Assembly (NCBI GenBank): GCA_003217965.1 | Contig: QHNB01000064.1 | Coordinates: 1 to 12,645, forward strand | DNA length: 12,645 nt | DNA from: Verrucomicrobiota bacterium | GTDB lineage: Bacteria; Verrucomicrobiota; Verrucomicrobiia; Chthoniobacterales; UBA10450 | Reading direction: 5' to 3' | Part shown: piece after piece, positions 6,419 through 12,645 of the stretch | How positions within the stretch are numbered: position 1 is the first letter of the stretch | How the letters are laid out: every line of letters begins with the position of its first letter | Made by a program: the position numbers and the translations under genes | Notes under the pieces: generated by a model | Database searches by the model: none | What the model was told of the DNA's origin: nothing | Seen by the model: only the letters and a program-made list of their open reading frames with translations

Positions 6419-8275
6419 ATGGTTCGAAGTAGTTCGGTCGCGACGGTTAGCAGTTACCGGTTAATGCTGATCTACGTCGGCCTTGTTGCAATCGTCCTCG
6501 CGGTCTTCGGCCAAACCGCGTGGTTTGATTTCGTGAACTACGATGACGGTTCCTATGTCTTCGAAAATGCAAACGTTCGTGCCGGCATCACCTGGCACGG
6601 GATGGTCTGGGCTTTCACGCACATCCACTCGCAGAATTGGCATCCGCTGACGTCGATCTCACACATGCTTGATTGTCAGATCTTTGGTTTGAACGCTGGT
6701 GGCCACCATCTGACCAATATTTTGCTGCATACCGCCGCGGTCATTTTGTTATTCGAGTTTCTTAGAACAACCACGGCAGCGCCCTGGGCTAGCGCGGCTG
6801 CTGCCATCATTTTTGCGGTGCATCCGTTGCGAGTTGAATCGGTGGCGTGGATCGCGGAACGCAAAGATGTCTTAAGCGGCTTCTTTTTCATGCTGACGTT
6901 GCTTGTCTACGGCAAATACGCCCGAGGCCGGACCTGGGGACAAATGACGATCGTCGCAGTTTGTTTATCGCTTGGTCTGATGTCCAAGCCAATGCTGATA
7001 ACCACGCCTCTCCTTCTTTTACTCCTAGACTATTGGCCGCTAAACCGAACCGAGAGCTTTGCCAGTTTACTTCTTGAGAAAATCCCGCTCTTTCTTCTGA
7101 GCGCGGCCTCGTCCGTTGCCACCATGGCGGCACAGAGGCTCGCCATTGGCGCGACCGAGAACCTTCCCCTGACCTGGCGAATCACAAACGCCATCGTGAG
7201 TTACTTCATTTACCTACGGCAAATGGTGTGGCCGCACGACCTTATTCCATTCTACCCACATCCCGAGGCGACAGTGCCGCTGGCGGAAGTTATCCTGCTC
7301 TGCAGCCTTTTGATCGCTTTTACGGTTGCGGTGGCAATGCTCCGACGACGATATCCCTATATCTTTGTCGGCTGGCTTTGGTACTTGATTACTCTACTCC
7401 CGGTCATCGGCATAGTTCAGGTGGGATTACAAGGGCACGCGGATCGCTACACCTACCTGTCTTCGATAGGAATTGTGATCGCGGTAGTCTGGACAGTGCG
7501 CAGCCTTACTGCGGCTTGGCCGTCAAGGAGCTTCATTCTCGTTCCAAGCACAATCGCCGTTGTTTTTGCGTTAGCAGCGTTAAGCTACGCGCAGACCAAA
7601 CATTGGCATGACAGCCAGTCCTTGTGGACTTACACCCTGAACATCTCGCCCGATAACGACGTGGCTCATGCCGGGCTTGCTGGAATTCAATTCGCGCGTG
7701 GTGATTTGGAAAATGCGATTAGCCATTACCGGCGCGCCTTGGAGATCCGAGATGGAAACTCGGCGGCACATTACGGTCTAGCAATGGCTTTGGCTCGCCA
7801 GCGCAAATTCGATGAAGCGATCGCACGTTGGGAGAAGAGCTTGGAGCTCCAGCCCGATAATAGCGCGGCACGAAATTATCTCGGCACCGCGCTTGCCGGC
7901 CTTGGGCGTGACCGCGAAGCGATTGCGCAATGGGAACAAACGCTCGAGTACGATCCAGAAAACGGCGACGCCGCGAATAATTCAGCCTGGCTGCTGGCGA
8001 CTTCACAACACAGAGAGCTGCGGGACCCGGCCAAAGCAGTCGACCTGGCAAAACGTGCAGCCAATTTACCCGGTGGGAGCAATCCCATTGTTTACCGAAC
8101 GCTCGCCGCGGCCCTGGCAGAAAATGGGCAATTTGATAACGCGATTCGAGCGGCCGAGCACGCACGAGAATTGTCACAAGGGAACGCGAATACCGCGGTC
8201 GCTGACGAAATGACGCGATGGATCGACCTGTTCAAACAGGGCCGAACCTTACACCAGGCGCGAAGCGGCGACTAG
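6419..8275 (+). CDS. TMTC-like membrane glycosyltransferase (GT-C) with C-terminal TPR repeats
   Basis: This 618-residue protein has two parts. Residues about 15-395 contain some ten hydrophobic helices. The first loop carries WFDFVNYDDGSYVFEN (35-50), whose acidic pair Asp42-Asp43 matches the catalytic loop motif of GT-C enzymes. Further family motifs are HPLTSISHMLD (75-85), VHPLRVESVAWIAERKDVLS (134-153) and HADRYTYLSSIG (340-351). These recall eukaryotic TMTC1-4 O-mannosyltransferases and their many bacterial relatives. Residues about 410-590 form at least four TPR units (AGLAGIQFARGDLENAISHY, YGLAMALARQRKFDEAIARW, NYLGTALAGLGRDREAIAQW, RTLAAALAENGQFDNAIRAA), probably periplasmic and substrate-binding. 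AAGGG abuts the ATG; an internal ATG (Met16) just before the first helix is an alternative start. I infer sugar transfer from the lipid donor made by the upstream GT2. The acceptor is unknown. Confidence 0.87.
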   Translation: MVRSSSVATVSSYRLMLIYVGLVAIVLAVFGQTAWFDFVNYDDGSYVFENANVRAGITWHGMVWAFTHIHSQNWHPLTSISHMLDCQIFGLNAGGHHLTNILLHTAAVILLFEFLRTTTAAPWASAAAAIIFAVHPLRVESVAWIAERKDVLSGFFFMLTLLVYGKYARGRTWGQMTIVAVCLSLGLMSKPMLITTPLLLLLLDYWPLNRTESFASLLLEKIPLFLLSAASSVATMAAQRLAIGATENLPLTWRITNAIVSYFIYLRQMVWPHDLIPFYPHPEATVPLAEVILLCSLLIAFTVAVAMLRRRYPYIFVGWLWYLITLLPVIGIVQVGLQGHADRYTYLSSIGIVIAVVWTVRSLTAAWPSRSFILVPSTIAVVFALAALSYAQTKHWHDSQSLWTYTLNISPDNDVAHAGLAGIQFARGDLENAISHYRRALEIRDGNSAAHYGLAMALARQRKFDEAIARWEKSLELQPDNSAARNYLGTALAGLGRDREAIAQWEQTLEYDPENGDAANNSAWLLATSQHRELRDPAKAVDLAKRAANLPGGSNPIVYRTLAAALAENGQFDNAIRAAEHARELSQGNANTAVADEMTRWIDLFKQGRTLHQARSGD

Positions 8276-8277
8276 CC

Positions 8278-9039
8278 TCAACGCCAATCGGAACAATCCC
8301 AGCCAAGTAATGTTTCGACCTGCGCAATGTCGTTGCGCAAAATATCAAAGACAGCAGCTCGTTCCTCACCTCGCATTTGACGTTCATAAGCGATGTTGTG
8401 CGCTTCAATTAGCTTAAATCGGCGCAACTGCGGCACATTTAGGAATTGAAAGACCTTCTCGACCGTCTCTTTTTGCCGCGCGCGGAATTCTTCGTACTTA
8501 ATCAGGAGAAGTTGTTGGCGCGGGAAAAGGTGAAATGCGCGCTCGAGTTGCTCGCTATAACGCGCTCGATCGACGTAAGAGAATTTTCTTAGCTGCTGCG
8601 GAGCAGCTTGAGCAATGCGGCTGGGTTCAGCCCAGACGGCGTCGAGGAATTCCAGCGGCTCACTCCCGCGCTGACGTTGCATGTTCCATTGCGAGAACGC
8701 GCGCTCGATCGGATTGCGTAAAATAATTATGAGTTTGATGGCCTTGTTATAGTCGCGAATGCGCCGGAGCGCCGGTCGCCAGTAGAGATAGATCGGCGTG
8801 TTTTCGCCCGCGACCGTGCCGGGCCGGATGGGTCGAAACATGCGATGGAGCGGCTCATACGAAACCTGGGCACCGGCAAAGAGCTCGTCCCTGTCGAAAA
8901 AGTGCAATTCTTTCTTAACAGGCAGCGCGATTTGCCGGTGCCGCTTGAGATAATAGTTAAGCGCGGTCGTTCCGGACTTTTGCGCGCCGGCAATAATAAA
9001 ATCGAGCTTCTCGACCGGCCGCCTGCCGACGCCGAACAT
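8278..9039 (-). CDS. PAPS-dependent sulfotransferase, heparan-sulfate (NDST) type
   Basis: This 253-residue cytoplasmic enzyme has the Sulfotransfer_1 fold. The 5'-phosphosulfate loop is IIAGAQKSGTTALNYYL (15-31), with catalytic Lys21. The 3'-phosphate site is LRNPIERAFSQWNM (107-120), with Arg108 and Ser116. KELHFFD (43-49) and ARYSEQLERAFHLFP (159-173) are typical of the NDST/bacterial glycan-sulfotransferase branch. It should move sulfate from PAPS to a hydroxyl or amine, most likely on a glycan or small metabolite. The ATG lies 5 nt after the stop of the ABC ATPase gene on the same strand, so it is probably the last gene of that operon. The Shine-Dalgarno signal is weak, consistent with coupled translation. 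It is convergent to the TMTC-like gene with 2 nt between the stops. No PAPS-producing genes are in view. Confidence 0.88.
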   Translation of the reverse strand: MFGVGRRPVEKLDFIIAGAQKSGTTALNYYLKRHRQIALPVKKELHFFDRDELFAGAQVSYEPLHRMFRPIRPGTVAGENTPIYLYWRPALRRIRDYNKAIKLIIILRNPIERAFSQWNMQRQRGSEPLEFLDAVWAEPSRIAQAAPQQLRKFSYVDRARYSEQLERAFHLFPRQQLLLIKYEEFRARQKETVEKVFQFLNVPQLRRFKLIEAHNIAYERQMRGEERAAVFDILRNDIAQVETLLGWDCSDWR

Positions 9040-9044
9040 CGCTT

Positions 9045-9851
9045 CTAAGCCGAGGCAACGCGTGCTGTGAGAATGGTCTCTGGCGTCGCGCCGCCGGCGA
9101 AGTGAAGAAGCTCGAGAATTTCGCCGCGCAGTTGCAGGAACTCCGAACTGCTGCGGTCGCGCGGGCGATCCAACGTGACCGGGATGATTCGGTCGATCGT
9201 ACCCGGTCGCGCCGTCATGATGACGATGCGATCGCTCATGTAAATTGCTTCATCGATATCATGAGTGACAAGCAGTGTCGTGCTGCGGCGGGCCGACCAG
9301 AGCCGTAGCACTTCATCCTGCATGCGCATGCGAGTGAAAGCGTCGAGCGCGCCGAGTGGTTCGTCGAGGAGGAGAACTTTGGGATGGTTGATCAGAGCGC
9401 GGGCGAGGGCGACACGCTGGGCCATTCCGCCGGAGAGATGATGCGGATAGGCATTGCCAAATGCTTCCAGCCCAACCAGGCTCATGAATTCGCCCACGTC
9501 GTCGCGTCTTTCCTGCAACAGTCCGCGCGCGACAAGTCCCGCCTCAATATTTCTGCGTACCGTGAGCCACGGAAATAAATTTGGATCCTGAAAAACCAAA
9601 CCGCGCTCAGCGCTCGGGCCCGTGATCGCTTCTGAGCCAATCATCAGCTCTCCCGAATCAGGCACCTCGAGGCCAGCAATGAGACGCAACAAAGTCGATT
9701 TTCCGCAACCGCTCGGTCCAACGAGAGAAACCAGTTCGCCGGTGGTAAGCGAGATGGTGATACCGTCCAGCACCAATCTCTGCCTCAACGGGTCGTCCGG
9801 CGCGGGAAAACTTTTGGTCACCTCCCGCAAACGAAGCGAAGGCGTTACCAC
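9045..9851 (-). CDS. ABC importer ATPase, SsuB/TauB/NrtD type
   Basis: This 268-residue nucleotide-binding protein is the energy-coupling subunit of the adjacent importer. Walker A is GPSGCGKST (45-53) and the Q-loop is VFQDPNLFPWLTV (Gln88). The signature is HLSGGMAQRVALARAL (138-153), Walker B is VLLLDEP followed by the D-loop GALD (159-169), and the switch histidine is His197 in VTHDIDEA. LFPWLTV after the Q-loop is characteristic of the nitrate/sulfonate/taurine (NitT/TauT) subfamily. The start is GTG at 9851, overlapping the permease stop by 7 nt, with AGGA 8 nt upstream. The C-terminal tail after residue 230 is short and has no extra regulatory domain. The subfamily is certain; the substrate cannot be read from the ATPase. 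Confidence 0.93.
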   Translation of the reverse strand: MVTPSLRLREVTKSFPAPDDPLRQRLVLDGITISLTTGELVSLVGPSGCGKSTLLRLIAGLEVPDSGELMIGSEAITGPSAERGLVFQDPNLFPWLTVRRNIEAGLVARGLLQERRDDVGEFMSLVGLEAFGNAYPHHLSGGMAQRVALARALINHPKVLLLDEPLGALDAFTRMRMQDEVLRLWSARRSTTLLVTHDIDEAIYMSDRIVIMTARPGTIDRIIPVTLDRPRDRSSSEFLQLRGEILELLHFAGGATPETILTARVASA

Positions 9852-10915
9852 CTGATCATTCCTTTCTGCCAGATGAGCACACGATCGCGCAGTTTGAATA
9901 GCAACGTCATGATGGTGGAAAAAAAGGCGGCCATGATGATCAGGGCAGCGTAAACTTTCCCGTACTCAGCCCACCCTTGGGCCCAGCTGACATACCAACC
10001 CAGACCTGACTTCACACCGACGCTTTCAGCGACCACCAAAGTAAGAAACGATGCGCCGAGTCCCATAAACAAACCGACAAAAATGGTCGGAAGCGCTGCG
10101 GGAATGGCGACACGAAAAATCAGATAGCGCGGCCCTGCACCCAACGTGCGCGCCACATCCAGGTACGAAGCACGCGTGTTCGAAACGCCAGAGGCAGTCA
10201 GCATCGTCACAGGAAACCAGACGGCCAGCGCAATCAGAGCCGCCGCGGAAATGACGGCGGAAGGCGACACGACCATCGCAAGTGGAATCCAGGCTGTTGC
10301 CGGAATCGGGCCCACTACCTTTAGGATCGGCATTCCCCAGTAACGGGCTGGCGCTGACCAACCGATGCAGACACCGGTAATGAATCCAGCAATAACGCCG
10401 AGCGTATACCCGCTCAACAGCAGGATGAGTGAGTGCCAGGTGCTGTCGAATAACAGCGCTCGATCGTTGATCATGCTCTGAAGCACTCCGGCCGGACTGG
10501 GGAAATACGGGAGCGGCAGCAAGCGGAACCCCGATGTGATCACCTGCCACGCGCACAACAGTAATAGTGCAACCGTGAAAATCGGCCGCAGACGGCGCAT
10601 CCTTGCTCGTAAGGCTGGCCACCACCGCTGCGTAATGGCGAATGCGACCGCAACAGCAAAAAACAGGCTAAGAAAGAGGGTGTAGGTCCGGCCTTCGGCT
10701 GCTGGTTCATTTGTTGACAGGAACAAATGAATGACGAGGGCAACCGCCGCGGCCAATGGGACAACCGACAACGCGCGCGTGGACAGCCGGGTTTTGTTAG
10801 CAAGGGCGCTGTCCATTGTAACTGCGCCGAATCTCTCACCCGATGCACGCTCTGGCTGCTCGGTCTCGCCTGGAATCACTGCGTCTTTGCGAGAGATTTG
10901 CCGGCTTTGCAGCAT
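9845..10915 (-). CDS. ABC importer permease, SsuC/NitT-TauT type with extra N-terminal helices
   Basis: This protein has 356 residues from the ATG at 10915. That start has AGGAA 5 nt upstream and overlaps the end of the binding-protein gene by 40 nt. The same frame is open further upstream, to an ATG at 11020, but that would lie deep inside the binding-protein gene. A later ATG at 10816 would avoid overlap but has no ribosome site. The core, about residues 135-345, is a standard BPD_transp_1 permease. It includes LPYFPSPAGVLQSM at its entry and the EAA loop YLDVARTLGAGPRYLIFRVAIPAALPTIFVGL (251-282), which docks on the ATPase. Residues 47-130 add about three hydrophobic segments not found in the roughly 260-residue SsuC. 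I infer a homodimeric channel. The extra segments may be a lineage feature. Confidence 0.9.
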   Translation of the reverse strand: MLQSRQISRKDAVIPGETEQPERASGERFGAVTMDSALANKTRLSTRALSVVPLAAAVALVIHLFLSTNEPAAEGRTYTLFLSLFFAVAVAFAITQRWWPALRARMRRLRPIFTVALLLLCAWQVITSGFRLLPLPYFPSPAGVLQSMINDRALLFDSTWHSLILLLSGYTLGVIAGFITGVCIGWSAPARYWGMPILKVVGPIPATAWIPLAMVVSPSAVISAAALIALAVWFPVTMLTASGVSNTRASYLDVARTLGAGPRYLIFRVAIPAALPTIFVGLFMGLGASFLTLVVAESVGVKSGLGWYVSWAQGWAEYGKVYAALIIMAAFFSTIMTLLFKLRDRVLIWQKGMIRW

Positions 10916-12003
10916 GACTCTTCCTGGTCTTGCAAGATCAGTTCCGCAAACAAACGGATGTCCTGATCCGGCGGCACTTGTCCGCCAGCCACACGTTCGA
11001 TCTGCAAACTCTGGAGCCATTCATCGGAAACGCCATCCAAATGCACGAAAGCGTGCTTGGCCAGTTCTGCAACATTGGTTGATGGACTGAGCATGCCAGC
11101 GGTCTTCATTTCAGCAGCGGCCGATTTAACGGCTGCGTCGGCGCCGGAAACACTCGGCACGTATCGGAGATGTGAAATGGCAACGGTATTCAGCTCAGGA
11201 TTCGAGGCCAGATATTTTTTCTCCACCGACAAACGCGCCGCCGCCGCTGGATTTGCTTCCACCCATTTTGCGGCTTTCAACAGCGCGCGCGTGGCCCCAG
11301 CCGCCGCTTTCGGTTGAGCAGCGAGAAACTTTCCACTCACGATTACAGCGCAGCAATACTCATCCTTGTAAGGCGCGTCCTTCGCCTGATCGGCCACATT
11401 TTTCACCTTTCCCTGCGCGAGCAAAAGACTCCCAATTGGTTCGGAATCCGCCACTGCGTCAACCTCTCCTTTGTCCAAGGCCAGGCCCAGTTCGCCGGCA
11501 GGAAAAACGCGCCAACTGATTTCCTTGGCGGGATCGATGCCGTTCGCGCCGAGCACGCGGTTGGCGAAGATGAATGGCGGCGTTCCCATTCCGGGCACGC
11601 CAATTCGTTTGCCGCGCAGGTCCTGAATTTTGTTGATGCTGCTGTTGGCGCCGGCCTGCACGCGCAGACAACCGCGATGAATTCCCCCGGTAAACTTCAC
11701 ATTCAATCCCTGTTCGATCGGCTTGAGAAAGTACATCACAAGATGATGCGTGACGTCGAATCCGCCCAGCGCCAGCACATCCTTGTAGTTGGCCCACTCA
11801 CATTTCACAAGACTAACATCGAGGCCTTCTTCCTTGAAAAAACCTTTCTCAACGGCCGTGAAAATTGGCGCCTCGCACGTCAACCCGATGTATCCCACGC
11901 GCACTTTCTTGGAAGCAGCGGCGGGCGAACTGGCGTTCTTGTTGCAGCCTGCGAAAACAAGAGCGGCGAGAGCCAAAACGGTAGGGAAGCAGCGGGAAGT
12001 CAT
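10876..12003 (-). CDS. Substrate-binding lipoprotein of the ABC importer, NMT1/SsuA-like
   Basis: This 375-residue protein has a lipoprotein signal ending VFAG-Cys20, then a linker and an NMT1/SsuA-type periplasmic binding domain. Motifs are VRVGYIGLTCEAPIFTAVEKGFF (35-56), EGLDVSLV (59-66), GGFDVTHHLV (80-89), GGIHRGC (106-112), DLRGKRIGVPG (128-138), DKGEVDAVADSEPIG (177-191) and PYKDEYCCAVIVSG (211-224). The GIHxGC and YCC motifs mark a subgroup distinct from classical SsuA, TauA and NrtA. It is unusually cysteine-rich for an exported protein, with Cys43, 68, 112, pairs 217-218 and 364-365. The substrate is therefore uncertain: sulfonate, nitrate-like anion, pyrimidine precursor, or a metal or thiol compound. 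It is the first gene of the operon, divergent from a LysR gene across 120 nt. The ATG has no Shine-Dalgarno sequence, and its 3' end overlaps the permease gene. Confidence 0.88.
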   Translation of the reverse strand: MTSRCFPTVLALAALVFAGCNKNASSPAAASKKVRVGYIGLTCEAPIFTAVEKGFFKEEGLDVSLVKCEWANYKDVLALGGFDVTHHLVMYFLKPIEQGLNVKFTGGIHRGCLRVQAGANSSINKIQDLRGKRIGVPGMGTPPFIFANRVLGANGIDPAKEISWRVFPAGELGLALDKGEVDAVADSEPIGSLLLAQGKVKNVADQAKDAPYKDEYCCAVIVSGKFLAAQPKAAAGATRALLKAAKWVEANPAAAARLSVEKKYLASNPELNTVAISHLRYVPSVSGADAAVKSAAAEMKTAGMLSPSTNVAELAKHAFVHLDGVSDEWLQSLQIERVAGGQVPPDQDIRLFAELILQDQEESCCKAGKSLAKTQ

Positions 12004-12123
12004 TGTAGAGGATTTCTAAATAATGTGATAACTGTTTCCTATAGATGTAATGATGGCGAGTCTCCGCTGCAAAGTCCAGGTAATTGCATTTTGTCTCCTC
12101 TTCCGACAACCTGCTATCGCCCC
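12004..12123. promoter_or_regulatory. Divergent promoter region between the importer operon and the LysR gene
   Basis: This 120-nt AT-rich gap separates two divergent start codons. LysR-type regulators normally bind such a shared region to control the neighbour operon and themselves. Several T-N11-A arrangements can be found between 12020 and 12060, near CTATAG (12041-12046), but none has long enough arms to be called an operator. No confident -35/-10 pair could be chosen on either strand. Confidence 0.4.
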
Positions 12124-12645
12124 ATGCACGATCGCGTTGAAGTGCGCCACCTGCGGTATTTTCTCGCTGTAGCCGAGGCGGGAAACTTCAGCCGCGCCGC
12201 TGATCGCCTAGGTATTTCACAGCCCAGCGTCTCGCAACAAATTCGCGATCTTGAAGCCGCGCTTCGCGTTCCGCTGGTGCCGCGTTTGATCGGCCTATTC
12301 GCCGCAGAGCATCCTGCCATCAACCTAGTCGTCGAAGAAATTTCATCGACTGAAATTGAGACCGCTTTGGAAGAAGGGCGCATGGATGTAGGCCTCGGGT
12401 TCGTGACGCGTCATTCACCGAATCTACGCTACGAGCGTCTCTGCACAGATGAGTTCGCTTTCATCATTTCCGAGGAACATCAGTGGGCAACACGCCGGAT
12501 CATTGACTTCTCGGAGTTGCATCAAGAACGCTTGTTGCAGCTGCCGGATTCTTTTGTCATGCGCCGAATGACGGATGAAATCTGTCGCAATCATCACGTG
12601 CGGCCACGCATTGTTGCGGAAATTAACGCGATCGAGACGCTGCTC
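12124..12645 (+). CDS. LysR-type regulator, CynR/CysB-like, partial at the right edge and lacking an internal segment
   Basis: The frame is open from ATG 12124 to the window end (174 codons, no stop reached). Residues 9-48 are a textbook LysR helix-turn-helix (LRYFLAVAEAGNFSRAADRL, GISQPSVSQQIRDLEAAL). Residues 53-174 follow the effector-binding domain (RLIGLFAAEHPAINLVVEE, EGRMDVGLGFVTRHSPNL, LHQERLLQLPDSF, IVAEINAIETLL), and I recognise a CynR-like pattern. Between Leu51 and Val52 (12276/12277) the usual wing, long linker helix and first effector-domain strand are missing, about 55-60 residues compared with CynR. The reading frame is kept. Without the linker helix the protein should not form the normal tetramer or wing contacts. 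It may be non-functional, altered in function, or an assembly artefact. Its position, divergent from the importer, would suit it as that operon's regulator. Confidence 0.72.
   Translation, partial: MHDRVEVRHLRYFLAVAEAGNFSRAADRLGISQPSVSQQIRDLEAALRVPLVPRLIGLFAAEHPAINLVVEEISSTEIETALEEGRMDVGLGFVTRHSPNLRYERLCTDEFAFIISEEHQWATRRIIDFSELHQERLLQLPDSFVMRRMTDEICRNHHVRPRIVAEINAIETLL

Noticed and set aside
7719..8213. Long ORFs on both strands inside the TMTC-like gene (up to 152 codons)
   Set aside because: They are shadows of a strongly supported TPR coding frame, and their translations are arginine- and proline-rich without domains.
9845..11020. A 391-residue version of the importer permease starting at ATG 11020
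   Set aside because: It would overlap the binding-protein gene by 145 nt. Its first 35 residues (cysteine- and tryptophan-rich, polar) read like antisense-frame noise, while ATG 10915 has AGGAA at proper spacing.

Overview
The window looks like chromosomal DNA of a moderately GC-rich, free-living, probably soil bacterium. The gene content would suit a Verrucomicrobiota member (Chthoniobacterales/Spartobacteria-like): a TMTC-type glycosyltransferase with TPR repeats, an OBAP/DUF1264 protein, a DUF998-like membrane protein, and TPR-protein debris ending in a DPRF-type tail. This placement is inferred from gene families, not measured.

Layout. (1) Positions 1-2667 are sparse. They hold a possible gene start leaving the left edge on the minus strand, two small hypothetical proteins (326-559 and 639-833), and one six-helix membrane protein (1291-2049). 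Two eroded minus-strand gene ends flank that membrane gene. One is the tail of a TPR or kinase-type protein (986-1123). The other is a frameshifted C-terminal winged helix of a primase-like or helicase-like protein (2222-2477), which lies beside tRNA-Thr(TGT) at 2668-2740. I read this as an old integration or decay zone. (2) A minus-strand pair, sufS then sufU, with overlapping stop and start (2812-4520), supplies sulfur for Fe-S assembly. (3) A divergent gene encodes a secreted OBAP-family protein (4697-5407). (4) A two-gene plus-strand unit (5651-8275) pairs a polyprenyl-phosphate-sugar-synthase-like GT2 with a multi-spanning GT-C/TPR protein. Together they resemble a bacterial DPM1-TMTC cassette. 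(5) A minus-strand operon (8278-12003) encodes an SsuABC/NMT1-type ABC importer in the order lipoprotein, permease, ATPase, and ends with a PAPS-dependent sulfotransferase. The sulfotransferase is convergent to the GT-C gene with 2 nt between the stops. (6) A divergent LysR-type regulator of the CynR/CysB kind starts at 12124 and runs off the right edge. It lacks about 55-60 residues between its DNA-binding and effector domains.

Functionally, three sulfur-related units sit close together: SufS/SufU, the possible sulfonate-type importer with its LysR regulator, and the sulfotransferase. This is suggestive but may be coincidence. I found no CRISPR array, insertion sequence, rRNA or clear phage module. 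The most unusual items are the LysR with an internal deletion, the primase-like remnant beside the tRNA, the cysteine-paired binding protein, and the GT2/TMTC cassette facing a sulfotransferase.
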